The notes: generated by a model not told the origin, from the letters alone. Counted from the stretch's first letter, positions 1 to 9,070 are shown. The stretch is DNA of 64,000 nt from JACIYW01 sp014359745 (GCA_050433985.1 JBNPWE010000005.1:133233-197232), one strand, 5' to 3'. Translations and numbers: made by a program.

Positions 1-1401
1 GGGCCAGAGCTGCTTTTGCGCCGCATCAACAGCGCCGATGGCCGCAAGACCGCCTGGATCAATGACCGCCGCGTGTCGGGCGAGGTGCTGCGCACCCTGT
101 CCGAGGTGCTGGTCGAACTCCATGGCCAGCACGATGACCGGGGCCTGTTGAACCCGCGCGGGCATCGGCGATTGCTGGACAGTTTCGGCAATCTTGACGC
201 GCCGCTGGCCGCCACCCGCGCCGCCTGGCGCGACCGTGCCGCCGCGCGCGCCGCCCTTGACCGGGCCGAGGCGGCGCTGGAAGGGCTGCGCGCCGAAGAG
301 GATTTCCTGCGCCACGCGGTGGCCGAACTGGACAAGATCGCCCCCGAACCGGGCGAAGAGGCCGCGCTTGATACGCGCCGCCGCCAGATGCAGGCGGCCG
401 CGCGGGTGCGCGCCGATATCGCCCGCGCCCATGCCGCGATCGCGGGCACCGGCGCCGAAGGCGGGGCCGAGGCACTGGCGGGCGACGCCCTGCGCTGGCT
501 GGACGGCGCTGCGGATGCCACCGATGGTCGGCTGGATGATCCGATGGCGGCGCTGACCCGCGCGCTTGACGATCTTGCCCATGCCGCGCAGGGGGTCGAG
601 GCCTGCCTTGACGCGCTCGATTTCGACCCGCATGAATTGGAGGCGATAGAAGAACGCCTGTTCGCCCTGCGCGGGCTTGGCCGCAAACACGGGGTCGCCC
701 CGGATGATCTGGGCGGGTTCGCGCAGGAATTGCGCGCGCGCCTGGCAGCACTTGACGGTGGCGCGCGCGATCTGGCGGCGCTGCGCGGCGCGCTTGACGA
801 TGCGCAGGCGGGGTATGACGCGGCCGCAAACGCGCTTGGCGATGCGCGCCGTGCCGCCGCTGCACGCCTTGATGCGATGATGGCGGCGGAACTGGCGCCG
901 CTGCGCATGGAACGCGCGGTGTTCACCACCCTGTTCGAGCCCGCCGATCCCGGCCCCGAGGGGTGCGACACTGTTACTTTTACCGTGGCCACCAACCCCG
1001 GCGCCCCGGCCGGACCGTTGAACAAGATCGCCTCTGGCGGGGAATTGTCGCGCTTTCTGCTGGCGCTCAAGGTCTGTCTGACCCGCGATACGGGCGGGCT
1101 TGTCCTGATCTTTGACGAGATCGACCGGGGTGTCGGCGGGGCCACCGCCGATGCGGTGGGGCGCAGGCTGATGGCGCTGGCGCAAGGCGCGCAGGTGCTT
1201 GTGGTCACGCATTCGCCGCAGGTCGCCGCCCGTGGCGCCCATCACTGGCGGGTGGAAAAACATGTTGACGCCGGGGTGACAACCTCGCGCGTGACCGCGC
1301 TTGACTGTGCCGCGCGGGTGGATGAAATCGCCCGGATGCTGGCCGGCGATACCGTGACCGATGCCGCCCGCGCGGCGGCGCGCGCGCTGCTGAACGGTTG
1401 A
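1..1401 (+). CDS. recN: DNA repair protein RecN, C-terminal part
   Basis: The reading frame is open from base 1 to the TGA at 1401, so the N-terminal Walker A part lies outside the window. RecN is an SMC-like ATPase that gathers broken DNA ends for RecA-dependent double-strand break repair in the cytoplasm. The visible part holds a long Ala/Arg/Glu-rich helical region (roughly residues 70-300, the coiled-coil arms). It is followed by the C-terminal ABC-type ATPase half with the signature KIASGGELSRFLLALK, the Walker B strand LVLIFDEIDRGVGG and the switch histidine in VLVVTHSPQVAA. These three elements in this order are diagnostic of RecN. About 467 residues are visible of a protein that is usually near 550. 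The next gene starts 155 bases downstream. Confidence 0.95.
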   Translation, partial: GPELLLRRINSADGRKTAWINDRRVSGEVLRTLSEVLVELHGQHDDRGLLNPRGHRRLLDSFGNLDAPLAATRAAWRDRAAARAALDRAEAALEGLRAEEDFLRHAVAELDKIAPEPGEEAALDTRRRQMQAAARVRADIARAHAAIAGTGAEGGAEALAGDALRWLDGAADATDGRLDDPMAALTRALDDLAHAAQGVEACLDALDFDPHELEAIEERLFALRGLGRKHGVAPDDLGGFAQELRARLAALDGGARDLAALRGALDDAQAGYDAAANALGDARRAAAARLDAMMAAELAPLRMERAVFTTLFEPADPGPEGCDTVTFTVATNPGAPAGPLNKIASGGELSRFLLALKVCLTRDTGGLVLIFDEIDRGVGGATADAVGRRLMALAQGAQVLVVTHSPQVAARGAHHWRVEKHVDAGVTTSRVTALDCAARVDEIARMLAGDTVTDAARAAARALLNG

Positions 1402-1556
1402 TCCGGCGGGGCTGGCTGGTGGGGCCTCGCTTTTGAAGAAATGATGAAGATTTGGCTTTTCGCGACCGATTTCGTGCTAGATTATGCCTGAGCCGGTGAT
1501 GGTGTGCAGCCCGGCGGGCACCCGAACCGTTCCGGAAACATCGCGGGAACCAAAAG

Positions 1557-2366
1557 ATGATGCTTGCCCGATATGGAAATGCCTTGCTGCCGGTGGCTGT
1601 TGCGGTTGGCCTGCTTGGCGGGTGCGACCTGACTATCACGCAAGACGGTGTCGCGCGCGCCGATGCGCGGATCAATGCCTCCGCGCTGATCATCGCCGGG
1701 GCAAAGGACAGCACCATCGCCTTTGAAGACAAGTGGATACAGCAGGATTACAGCCTGTATCGCGGGCGCAACATTCTGGCCGAATATATCTATACGACAA
1801 CCGACCCCGAAACGGCGGTGCTGCATGTGCCCTTCGATTTCGAGGCGGCCCTGCAAACCTGGAACCTGAACCGCGCGCATCCCCCCGTCATGACCGGCCC
1901 AAGGGGGCGGATTGACCGGGTGGGACAATCGATCTTTTATCAACCCTACCGGCTGCCCGATCTGGGCTGGGGCTGTGTCGCGATGAAAAGCGAATGGGAT
2001 ACCGCCCCCAAGGATATCGGCCCGCGCCCGACCAAGGCGCTGATGGGGTATCTGTGCAACACCGCCGGGGCCATGACGGCGGATCGGGCCGAAGAAATCG
2101 CCGCGCGGTTCTTCGTGACGGGGGACGGGGCGGCCACGCTTGCGGCGATACCCTTTGACAGCCCGCAGGCCGCGCCCCTGCTGGCCGAGGCACGGCAGGG
2201 GCCGGGTTCGGGCCAGAGTTCGGGCCAGCGTTCGGGCCAGCGTTCGGGCGCCGCTGGCGTCGGCGATCTGGGCAATCCGGGCTTCCCGATCCGGATGGGC
2301 CGCGAGATGATCGACGTCACCATCATTTCCGATGGCTACGATGGCGGGGTCATGGGCGGGTGGTGA
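1557..2366 (+). CDS. putative lipoprotein, paralogue of the next gene
   Basis: A 269-residue protein with a lipoprotein signal peptide: a hydrophobic stretch ends in the lipobox LLGGC at about residue 23, so the mature protein should be anchored by Cys-lipid. I do not recognise the family. The middle shares a pattern with the following gene: W..(E/Q)DY.L, an A/E-rich (F/Y)(L/I)Y block, LQ(S/T)WN(L/I)N, YQPYRL, GWGCVA and a late (Y)(L/V)CN motif with two conserved cysteines. The tail is Gly/Ser/Gln-rich because of a 12-base tandem repeat. The start ATG is preceded by a weak GGGAA ribosome site; an ATG three bases later is equally possible. The end overlaps the region just upstream of the second copy, which suggests a tandem duplication transcribed together. 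Confidence 0.7.
   Translation: MMLARYGNALLPVAVAVGLLGGCDLTITQDGVARADARINASALIIAGAKDSTIAFEDKWIQQDYSLYRGRNILAEYIYTTTDPETAVLHVPFDFEAALQTWNLNRAHPPVMTGPRGRIDRVGQSIFYQPYRLPDLGWGCVAMKSEWDTAPKDIGPRPTKALMGYLCNTAGAMTADRAEEIAARFFVTGDGAATLAAIPFDSPQAAPLLAEARQGPGSGQSSGQRSGQRSGAAGVGDLGNPGFPIRMGREMIDVTIISDGYDGGVMGGW
2207..2250 (+). repeat. 12-base tandem repeat inside the lipoprotein gene
   Basis: Three consecutive copies of TTCGGGCCAG(A/C)G followed by a partial fourth. The period is a multiple of three, so it adds Ser-Gly-Gln-(Ser/Arg) units to the protein without breaking the frame. Such a repeat can change copy number by slippage. Confidence 0.85.
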
Positions 2367-2490
2367 TCACCGCGCGCCGCTTCCTGTCGGGGGGCGGATA
2401 CCCCGGCGGGGTGCGGGTGCAGAGGGGGCGCGGCATCTTGTGCGGCACTTGCGGGCTGCATATCTGCGGCAAAGGTGTTCGGAGGCAGGG

Positions 2491-3903
2491 ATGTTCGGAC
2501 GGGTCTGGATCGGGGCTGGTATCATGGCAGGGCGCGACGGGTGGCGAATTCTGGCGGTTTCGGCCTTTGGGCTGATGCTGGGCGGCTGCGTGTCACCCGG
2601 CGCCGGAAATCAGGTGGTCACCCGTGCAGAGACGCGGATCACCTCGTCCTCGCCGCTTTTCGCGCGCGCCGACACGCTGACCGTAACCTATGCCGACCCC
2701 TGGACGCGCGAGGATTACACGCTGTTTCAGTCGCCCGATGTGCAGGCGGAATTCCTTTATGCCTCTGCCGTGCCCGGTTCGGGCACCGGCCTGGTCGGGA
2801 CACCCGATTTCGCGCGCGCGCTGCAAAGCTGGAACATCAATCAGGGGGCGCGCCAGATGGGCCAGATATGGCGGCGCGACCGCGAGGGGCGCAGCATCAC
2901 CTATCAGCCCTATCGGCTGGACGGGCCGGGTTGGGGCTGTGTCGCGCTGCAAAGCGATTGGGGGGTGCTGGGGGCTGCGCCGACGGATACGGTGTTCGGC
3001 TATGTGTGCAACAAGAACGCAGCGGTTCTGTCGCGCAGCCAGGCGCTGCGCATCGTCGACAGCCTGACCTTTCTGGATGCGCCGCGCAGCACGCCCGCAT
3101 CCCGGCGTCTGCCGGTTCCGGCGGGGGCGGACCCCGTGGCGGTGGCGCGCGGCGCGTCGGGCGACGGGCTGACAGGGCTTGACGATTTCCCCTTTGGCTT
3201 TGGCCAACCGACACGGGACAGCCGGGTTGGATACGGTGTCGGGGTCGGGGTGGGCAATTCGGTGGGGGTATACGGCGGGTTTGGCACGGGCTATGGTTAT
3301 GGCTATTATCCCTATGATGGGTTTGGCTATTATCCCTATGGCAGGTATGGATACTATCCCTATGGCGGGTATGGCGGATTTCGTGATCATGACCGCAATC
3401 GCGGGCATGACCGGTTCCGGGGTGACCGCGACAGGGGGGGCCACGACAGGGGCGACGACCACAGGGGTGACCGCGACAGGGGCGACGACCACAGGGGCGA
3501 CCGTGTGAGGGATGACGGACACAGGGGTGACCGTGTGGGGCGGGACGACCACCGGGACGGGCGCGGCCGCGTGGATCGTGGCAACGGCAGCCGGGACGCT
3601 GCGACGGGAGGCGACCGCCTGAGGGGGGGCAGCCACCTGGGCGGCCGTGTAAGGGATGATGGCCACCGGGGCGGGCGCGGCGGCGCGGATCGCGGCAATG
3701 GCACTCGGGAGGGTGACCGCCGGAACGTTGCGGCGGGTGACGGTGGGAACGGGGGTAGGTCTGGGGGTGGGTCTGGTGTGGGCCTCGGTCGCGACGGATC
3801 GCGACCCAGCCCCGGCACATCTTCGGGGCGGTGGGATAATCCTGCGGGGGACGGGCCTGCGGTCGGCGGGGCGGGCGGCGACGGCACCTCCAGCGATCGG
3901 TAA
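2491..3903 (+). CDS. putative lipoprotein with Gly/Tyr- and Arg/Asp/His-rich tail
   Basis: The start chosen is the ATG at 2491, preceded by GGAGG at 2481, giving 470 residues; the frame is open further upstream without a ribosome site. A signal peptide ends in the lipobox MLGGC (about residue 31). Residues about 45-190 repeat the conserved pattern of the upstream paralogue (W.REDYTLF, QSWNINQ, YQPYRL, GWGCVALQSDW, GYVCN). The C-terminal half is low complexity: first a Gly/Tyr segment with repeated YYPYG units, then an Arg/Asp/Gly/His segment built from RGDRDRGDDH-like units, then Gly-rich sequence. The charged His/Asp-rich tail could bind metal or polyanions, but that is a guess. No known family is recognised. 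The paralogy with the preceding gene is clear by eye. Confidence 0.7.
   Translation: MFGRVWIGAGIMAGRDGWRILAVSAFGLMLGGCVSPGAGNQVVTRAETRITSSSPLFARADTLTVTYADPWTREDYTLFQSPDVQAEFLYASAVPGSGTGLVGTPDFARALQSWNINQGARQMGQIWRRDREGRSITYQPYRLDGPGWGCVALQSDWGVLGAAPTDTVFGYVCNKNAAVLSRSQALRIVDSLTFLDAPRSTPASRRLPVPAGADPVAVARGASGDGLTGLDDFPFGFGQPTRDSRVGYGVGVGVGNSVGVYGGFGTGYGYGYYPYDGFGYYPYGRYGYYPYGGYGGFRDHDRNRGHDRFRGDRDRGGHDRGDDHRGDRDRGDDHRGDRVRDDGHRGDRVGRDDHRDGRGRVDRGNGSRDAATGGDRLRGGSHLGGRVRDDGHRGGRGGADRGNGTREGDRRNVAAGDGGNGGRSGGGSGVGLGRDGSRPSPGTSSGRWDNPAGDGPAVGGAGGDGTSSDR
3421..3570 (+). repeat. 30-base imperfect tandem repeat coding for RGDRDRGDDH units
   Basis: Blocks at 3451-3480, 3481-3510 and 3511-3540 are near-identical 30-base units (GGCGACGACCACAGGGG followed by a GACCG-containing half), with weaker copies on both sides. 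The unit is in frame with the lipoprotein gene, so this is a coding repeat rather than a separate element. Confidence 0.8.
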
Positions 3904-4034
3904 GGGTGCTTGGCGCGCGCATTCGGGACGCTGCGCCGGTCAATGCTTGAATTAGGCGCCTGTTTGCCCGATTATCACGGCTGTGTGAGGTGGCGCCTTG
4001 CGCGGTTCAGGGCTGATTTTCAAAGGGGCTTTCG

Positions 4035-4313
4035 ATGACAAGGTTTCAATTGCTTTTTCTGGTGGCCGTCGGCTTGTCGGCCTGCGTTGCCAAACCCCCG
4101 GTAAAGGCGCCCGATCCGGTCGTCTCGAACGATCCCGGTCGCAATGCCTGCGAAACGCTGGCCAAGGCCCAGGGCCTGTCGGTCAGTTCGGTCACCGGCC
4201 CCACAGCGTTGACAAGCACCGGCGCGACCTATGATGTCGCCGTGAACGGCGGCAAGGGCACAACCTGCACCTACAGCTATCTGACCAGCAGCCCGAGCCT
4301 GGCAAAAAGCTGA
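4035..4313 (+). CDS. small lipoprotein
   Basis: A 92-residue protein beginning with a short signal peptide and lipobox GLSAC (Cys at about residue 17). The mature part is Ser/Thr-rich with two further cysteines (RNACETL and GTTCTYSY), which could form a disulfide. AAAGGGG lies about 9 bases before the ATG. It is the third small lipoprotein gene in this stretch but shows no clear similarity to the two upstream ones. Family unknown. Confidence 0.65.
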   Translation: MTRFQLLFLVAVGLSACVAKPPVKAPDPVVSNDPGRNACETLAKAQGLSVSSVTGPTALTSTGATYDVAVNGGKGTTCTYSYLTSSPSLAKS

Positions 4314-4468
4314 GGTGATGTGTCTGGGGCGGGGTTCAGACCGTTGGAGGAAGTCCCTTTACCAGCGCGCGCACGGCGGGGGCGGGATATGAGTATTTTT
4401 TTCGAGAGGATGGGAAAGAGTCTTTTCTTGTGCGCTCAGGGTGCGGGTCTGGTTGGGTGCACCACGCC

Positions 4469-5197
4469 CTATATGAGGGGCGCGGGGCCTGCCGACAGGC
4501 TGGCAAAGACGCCCTCGGCGCTGGTGGCGCGGCGATATCCGAAACGGTCGAAATCCGCGGCGTAAATCCGGTTGATGGAGGCGATCGCGTCGGGGGTGAG
4601 GGCGGCGTGATCCTGCGCGCCCAGCCCCCGGCCAGAATTGTGCCGGTGCGGCAGATCGATCGGCGGCAGGCCCAAAAGGGCCACTAACCCCGCCATCTCG
4701 GCGTCCAGCCGTTCGAAATGGCAGATCTGGCTGACCAGAACCCGGCCCCCGGCATCGGTGACAAAACCGCTTTGATCGCCCATGAACACCACCCGCTCGA
4801 CATGGTGCCAGTGCCGGTGCCGCGCGCCGCTTTCACGCCAGGTCAGATAGCTGGCGAAATCCATTTGCCGCACCTTGCGCGCGATCCGTTCGTGCCGGAA
4901 CCGCCGCAGGTGGCCGTAATGCGAAAACGCATGGGAATAGGGATTGCGCACGAAGCAAAAGCTGTGGAACCCGTCGAAAACCGCCGGGCCGATCCTGCTC
5001 CGCACCGCGCTGGCCTTGGCATGGGCGCTGAAATGATCCGATCGCGGCGGCAGTGGTCCGGGCCACCGGCGCCGCAGTTTGACCCATAGCGACGGGGCGC
5101 GGTATCCTGCCAGCGGTTCCAGCGCCGCGCTGACCGAGGTGCCGGCGGTTTTGGGGATGTGGATGAAGATAAATCCGTAATCGGGCGCGATCAGCAT
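4469..5197 (-). CDS. sulfotransferase-family protein
   Basis: A 242-residue protein with the N-terminal HIPKTAGTS motif, the 5'-phosphosulfate loop of PAPS-dependent sulfotransferases, at about residues 14-22. A second cofactor region follows in the middle (FCFVRNPYSHAFSHY), with the Arg and Ser expected for 3'-phosphate binding. No transmembrane segment is evident, so it is probably cytoplasmic. The acceptor cannot be predicted; bacterial members sulfate glycans, lipids or small molecules. It starts 34 bases after the end of the FAD-linked oxidase on the same strand and may share its transcript. A second, unrelated-looking sulfotransferase gene lies inside the complex I operon (41376-42281). 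Confidence 0.8.
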   Translation of the reverse strand: MLIAPDYGFIFIHIPKTAGTSVSAALEPLAGYRAPSLWVKLRRRWPGPLPPRSDHFSAHAKASAVRSRIGPAVFDGFHSFCFVRNPYSHAFSHYGHLRRFRHERIARKVRQMDFASYLTWRESGARHRHWHHVERVVFMGDQSGFVTDAGGRVLVSQICHFERLDAEMAGLVALLGLPPIDLPHRHNSGRGLGAQDHAALTPDAIASINRIYAADFDRFGYRRATSAEGVFASLSAGPAPLI

Positions 5198-5231
5198 CGG
5201 TGCCGTGCCCCAATGCCCGGTCCGCCGCGCA

Positions 5232-6611
5232 TCAGTTGATCTGCACCATTTTGCCGGGGTTCATCAGGTTTTCGGGATCAAGCGCGCGCTTGATGCTGGC
5301 CATCACATCCCAGCCCTGCCCGTGTTCGGCCCTCATATAAGGCATCTTGCCCATGCCCACGCCATGTTCCCCGGTGACGGTGCCGCCCAGCCGCAGCGCC
5401 CGGTCGTTCATGCGCGCGGCAAGGGCCTTTGCCTCGGCCAGTTCGGCGGCGTTGCCGGGTTCGATCAACAGGGTGCAATGGAAATTGCCGTCGCCAACGT
5501 GGCCTACGATCGGCCCCGGAATGCTGGCGCGGGCGATATCGTTGCGGGTTTCCTCGACCGCTTTGGCCAGCCGGGCGATCGGCACGCAGATGTCGGTGAC
5601 AAGTGCTGTGGCTCCCGGCCGCAGGGCCATGGTGGCATAGAAGGCCTTGTGCCGCATCGACCAGAGCGCGCTGCGATCCTCGGGGCGCGAGGCCCATTGA
5701 AACCCCTCGGCGCCGAATTCGGTGGCAATATCGCCAAAGGCTGCCGCCTGTTCGGCCACGGCCGATGCCGATCCGTGGAATTCCACCATCAGATGCGGCT
5801 TTTCGGGCAAGGACGCGCCGGAATAAAGGTTGAAGGCGCGCGCCGTCGCCTCATCCACGAATTCGATCCGCGCCATCGGGATGCCCGATTGAATGGTGGC
5901 GATCACCGCATCGACCGCACCCGCGAAATCGCCAAACGCGCAGACGGCGGCGGAAATCGCGTCGGGCTGGCCCTGCAATTTCAGCGTCAGTTCGGTGATC
6001 AGGCCCAGCGTGCCCTCGGCCCCCACGAACAGCGCGGTAAGATCATAGCCGGCCGAAGATTTGGGCGCCGCCGTGCCGGTGCGGATCACCCGGCCGTCGG
6101 CCAGCACCACCTCGAGCGCGCGCACATTGTCGCGCATGGTGCCATAGCGCACCGCCGTGGTGCCCGAGGCCCGCGTCGAGGCCATGCCGCCAAGCGTGGC
6201 ATTGGCGCCGGGATCAACCGGAAAGAACAGCCCCGTCGCGCGCAACGCGTTGTTCAGCGCCTCGCGCGTTACACCGGGCTGTACGACGGCCAGCATGTTT
6301 TCGGGCTGAACCCCCAGAACCTTGTTCATCAGGCTGAAATCCACGCTGATCCCGCCGCGCACCGGCAAGGCATGGCCTTCCAGCGAACTGCCGATACCCC
6401 AGCCGACCATCGGCACATGGTGGCGGGCGCAGATCAACGCAATCCCGGCCACCTCGGCGGTGGTTTCGGGATAGGCCACCGCGTCGGGCAGCGCATCCTT
6501 GAAATGGGTTTCCGAGGTGCCGTGCACCGCGCGGTCGGCGGTGGTGCGGTTCAGGCGTTTGCCCAGCAGACCGGCAAGCGCGGCAAGGGCAGGATCAAGG
6601 TCTGGGGTCAT
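5232..6611 (-). CDS. FAD-binding oxidase / D-lactate dehydrogenase (cytochrome)-like
   Basis: A 459-residue flavoprotein of the vanillyl-alcohol oxidase superfamily, GlcD/D-lactate dehydrogenase branch, which oxidises 2-hydroxy acids and passes electrons to a cytochrome or quinone. The N-terminal FAD-binding domain carries GWGIGSSLEGHALPVRGG and the pyrophosphate-binding PGATATLGGM-like stretch (here DPGANATLGGMASTRASG). The C-terminal oxidase domain ends with PIVGHVGDGNFHC and GGTVTGEHGVGMGKM, the active-site histidine regions of this family. The ATG at 6611 has GAGGG five bases upstream and is preferred. A GTG at 6623 would overlap the upstream gene by four bases. The substrate (D-lactate, glycolate or 2-hydroxyglutarate) cannot be fixed from sequence. 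A [4Fe-4S] partner subunit gene is not adjacent. Confidence 0.85.
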   Translation of the reverse strand: MTPDLDPALAALAGLLGKRLNRTTADRAVHGTSETHFKDALPDAVAYPETTAEVAGIALICARHHVPMVGWGIGSSLEGHALPVRGGISVDFSLMNKVLGVQPENMLAVVQPGVTREALNNALRATGLFFPVDPGANATLGGMASTRASGTTAVRYGTMRDNVRALEVVLADGRVIRTGTAAPKSSAGYDLTALFVGAEGTLGLITELTLKLQGQPDAISAAVCAFGDFAGAVDAVIATIQSGIPMARIEFVDEATARAFNLYSGASLPEKPHLMVEFHGSASAVAEQAAAFGDIATEFGAEGFQWASRPEDRSALWSMRHKAFYATMALRPGATALVTDICVPIARLAKAVEETRNDIARASIPGPIVGHVGDGNFHCTLLIEPGNAAELAEAKALAARMNDRALRLGGTVTGEHGVGMGKMPYMRAEHGQGWDVMASIKRALDPENLMNPGKMVQIN

Positions 6612-6619
6612 CCGAACCC

Positions 6620-7174
6620 TCACATTTCGCAGGGATAGGCATAAAACACCTTGTCGCGCCCCGGCGGTGTCAGTTCAAGGTGATCGATCCGGGAACCATA
6701 GCTGACCAGTTTGACCCGGAAGGCATCACGGGTGGCGGGAGAGACCACCAGGGTGTCGCCATCGATCGTATAGGTTGCGCGGACGCGGATGTCATCATCG
6801 GGAATTTCCAGCCGCCCGTATTCAAAGGTGATCGGGTCGTGGCATTCAAGCCGGACCATGGCCGAAATGCGTTCCGGTTCGTCGCGCAGCGACCAGCGCC
6901 CGATCATGAAGGCAGGCGCGACGGTTTGCTCCGTATCAAAGTTCTGGTGTTTGGCAAACTCGGCCAGATAGGCATCGAACCCGTCCAGCTTGCGGATCTG
7001 TTCCAGATATCCCGTACGATCGGTGACGCGCAGATGTTCCAGCCGGGCCTCGGCGCGGTTCTGCTGATCGACCAGAAACACCGCATAGGCGATCAGGGCC
7101 ACCACGATGCCGCCCGACAGCAGCAAGGTGTTCGTGCGGGACAGGGTGCGCAACAGCGCCAAGGCACCGGGCAA
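6620..7174 (-). CDS. membrane-anchored protein of unknown function
   Basis: A protein of about 184 residues with one N-terminal transmembrane helix (TLLLSGGIVVALIAYAVFLV) and a soluble, probably periplasmic C-terminal domain of about 140 residues. The TTG at 7174 is taken as start because GGAG lies about 7 bases upstream; no ATG is available in frame. The soluble part is rich in beta-strand-like sequence (RVRATYTIDGDTLVVSP) and ends in CEM. It contains a second cysteine in VRLECHD. I do not recognise the family. It lies directly upstream of the FAD-linked oxidase on the same strand and is divergent from the CLC gene, so the two genes downstream are likely cotranscribed with it. Confidence 0.6.
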   Translation of the reverse strand: MPGALALLRTLSRTNTLLLSGGIVVALIAYAVFLVDQQNRAEARLEHLRVTDRTGYLEQIRKLDGFDAYLAEFAKHQNFDTEQTVAPAFMIGRWSLRDEPERISAMVRLECHDPITFEYGRLEIPDDDIRVRATYTIDGDTLVVSPATRDAFRVKLVSYGSRIDHLELTPPGRDKVFYAYPCEM

Positions 7175-7308
7175 GCGACATCTCCGTATGGTGACTGATG
7201 AACAGGGCAAAGCGTATACGGTTGCAAAGCAAGGTTCAACGCCCTAATCGATACACCAACGGGCTGGAAAGCCCGTCAAACCTCAAGATCATAACCCAGC
7301 GGGGTATC

Positions 7309-9063
7309 ATGCCAGCATCCGATGCGCACGGAAAACGCCAGTTATCCTTGGCGGGGCTTTCGCTTTTGGCGGTGGTGATAGGGGTCGTGACGGGGTTGGG
7401 CGCGATCGCGTTGCGCTATCTGATCTCATTGCTGCACAACCTGTTCTTCCTTGGAACGCTGTCGTGGGATTATGACGCCAACGTCGCCACCCCGCCGTCG
7501 CCCTTCGGGCCTTTCATCATTCTGGCACCCGTCATCGGCGGGCTGATCGTGCTTTACCTTGTGCGCAGCTTCGCCCCCGAGGCCAAGGGCCATGGCGTGC
7601 CCGAGGTTATGGATGCGATCTATTACAAGGGGGGGCGCATTCGCCCGGCGGTGGTGGTGATCAAATCGCTGGCCTCGGCGCTGTCGATCGGCTCGGGGGC
7701 GTCGGTGGGGCGCGAGGGGCCGATCATCCAGATCGGCAGCGGCATCGGATCTGTTCTGGGGCAGATGTTTGATCTGCGACGCTGGCAGATCATCACACTG
7801 GTGGCGGCAGGTGCCGGCGCGGGGATCGCAGCCACGTTCAACACGCCGCTTGGGGCGGTCTTGTTCGCGGTGGAGCTGATGCTGCCGGAATTCAGCCCGC
7901 GCACCCTGATGCCGGTGGTGCTGGCCACCGGGACGGCAACCTATATGGGGCGGCTGGCCTTCGGGATAGAGCCTGCGTTTCTGGTGGCCGCGCATGCGCG
8001 CCCGGATGTGTTTGTGCCGCTGTCGGTCGATATGCTGCCGCTCTATGTCATTCTTGGCCTGATCTCGGGGGTCGCGGCGGCGGCCTTCATCAAGATGCTG
8101 TACGGCACCGAGGATTTCTTTGATCGCTTCAAGGTCAATCCCTATCTCAAGACAGCGATCGGCATGGCCGGGCTTGGTGTGTTGATGTATGTGCTGATGC
8201 TGACCACCGGCATGTATCACACCGCCGGGGTTGGCTATGCCTCGATCCAGAACGTGCTGACCGGACAGTTGTCGGCCCCGCTGTTCCTGATGCTGCTTTT
8301 CGTTCTGAAACTGGTCGCCACCAGCGTGAGCATGGGCGCGGGCGCCTCGGGGGGGGTGTTTTCGCCCTCATTGTTTCTGGGCGCGATGCTGGGGGGTGCC
8401 TTTGGCGCCTCGCTCGATCTGCTGTTTCCCGCCCTCGGGTTTGACACGATAACCTTCGCGCTGATCGGCATGGCCGCCATCGTGGGGTCAAGCACCGGGG
8501 CCGCGCTGACCTCGATCATGATGATCTTCGAGATGACCGGCGATTACACCATCACGCTGAGCGCGATCATCGCGGTGGTGATGGCGGTGGGGATGCGCCG
8601 GGCGATCATGACCGACAACATCTACACCATGAAACTGACCCGGCGCGGCCACCGTATCCCGGCCGATATCCGGTCACATCTGTTTCCGATCCGGCAGGCG
8701 GGAGAGTTGATGGAACCCGTCGTCGGCGTGATAGAACAGGATGCGCTGTCGCCGCATGCCGCAGTGGTGCGCCGCCAGGTTGGCAAGCGGTCGTTCAGTG
8801 TGGTGGTCAAGGGTCGTCATATCGTGGGCGTGGTGCCGGTGGATCCCGCCGATCCGCACCACACCTTCGGGGCCGTGATCGGTCCGGTCGGCATGGTGCG
8901 CGAAAGCACCTTTCTGCAAACCGCGATGACCCATATGGCCGATCGCGGCCACGCCGCCCTTGTGGTGATGAAAGAGGGCAGCGCGCCCCGCGCCGAAAAC
9001 GCCGTGGGGGTCATCACCCGCGTCGCCATCGGTGCCGCGGTGATCGAGGATTACCGAAGTTAG
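7309..9063 (+). CDS. CLC-family chloride channel/transporter
   Basis: A 584-residue membrane protein of the CLC family, moving chloride across the inner membrane. The three anion-pathway signatures are present: GHGVPEV (residues 94-100), GREGP (134-138) with the gating glutamate, and GGVFSPSLFLGA later in the protein. The last 120 residues resemble a degenerate pair of CBS domains. Compared with E. coli ClcA, the central serine of GSGIP is His here. The internal proton-relay glutamate (ClcA Glu203, second E of IIEEM) is replaced by Leu in LFAVELML. The protein may therefore be a channel or an atypically coupled exchanger rather than a classic 2Cl-/H+ antiporter. The ATG at 7309 is the first one followed by CLC-like sequence; the frame is open upstream to 7198 without a ribosome site. 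Confidence 0.9.
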   Translation: MPASDAHGKRQLSLAGLSLLAVVIGVVTGLGAIALRYLISLLHNLFFLGTLSWDYDANVATPPSPFGPFIILAPVIGGLIVLYLVRSFAPEAKGHGVPEVMDAIYYKGGRIRPAVVVIKSLASALSIGSGASVGREGPIIQIGSGIGSVLGQMFDLRRWQIITLVAAGAGAGIAATFNTPLGAVLFAVELMLPEFSPRTLMPVVLATGTATYMGRLAFGIEPAFLVAAHARPDVFVPLSVDMLPLYVILGLISGVAAAAFIKMLYGTEDFFDRFKVNPYLKTAIGMAGLGVLMYVLMLTTGMYHTAGVGYASIQNVLTGQLSAPLFLMLLFVLKLVATSVSMGAGASGGVFSPSLFLGAMLGGAFGASLDLLFPALGFDTITFALIGMAAIVGSSTGAALTSIMMIFEMTGDYTITLSAIIAVVMAVGMRRAIMTDNIYTMKLTRRGHRIPADIRSHLFPIRQAGELMEPVVGVIEQDALSPHAAVVRRQVGKRSFSVVVKGRHIVGVVPVDPADPHHTFGAVIGPVGMVRESTFLQTAMTHMADRGHAALVVMKEGSAPRAENAVGVITRVAIGAAVIEDYRS

Positions 9064-9070
9064 ACGCGCG

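Noticed and set aside
3421..3570. Regular 30-base repeats that could look like a CRISPR array
   Set aside because: The units are directly joined with no unique spacers, and they are in frame with the lipoprotein gene.
4389..4565. A short plus-strand frame with a lipobox-like VGC
   Set aside because: It overlaps the sulfotransferase 3' end, lacks a hydrophobic signal of normal form, and has an unremarkable remainder.
5205..6638. A 477-residue plus-strand frame opposite the FAD-linked oxidase
   Set aside because: The minus-strand protein has clear flavin and active-site motifs; the plus-strand product has none.
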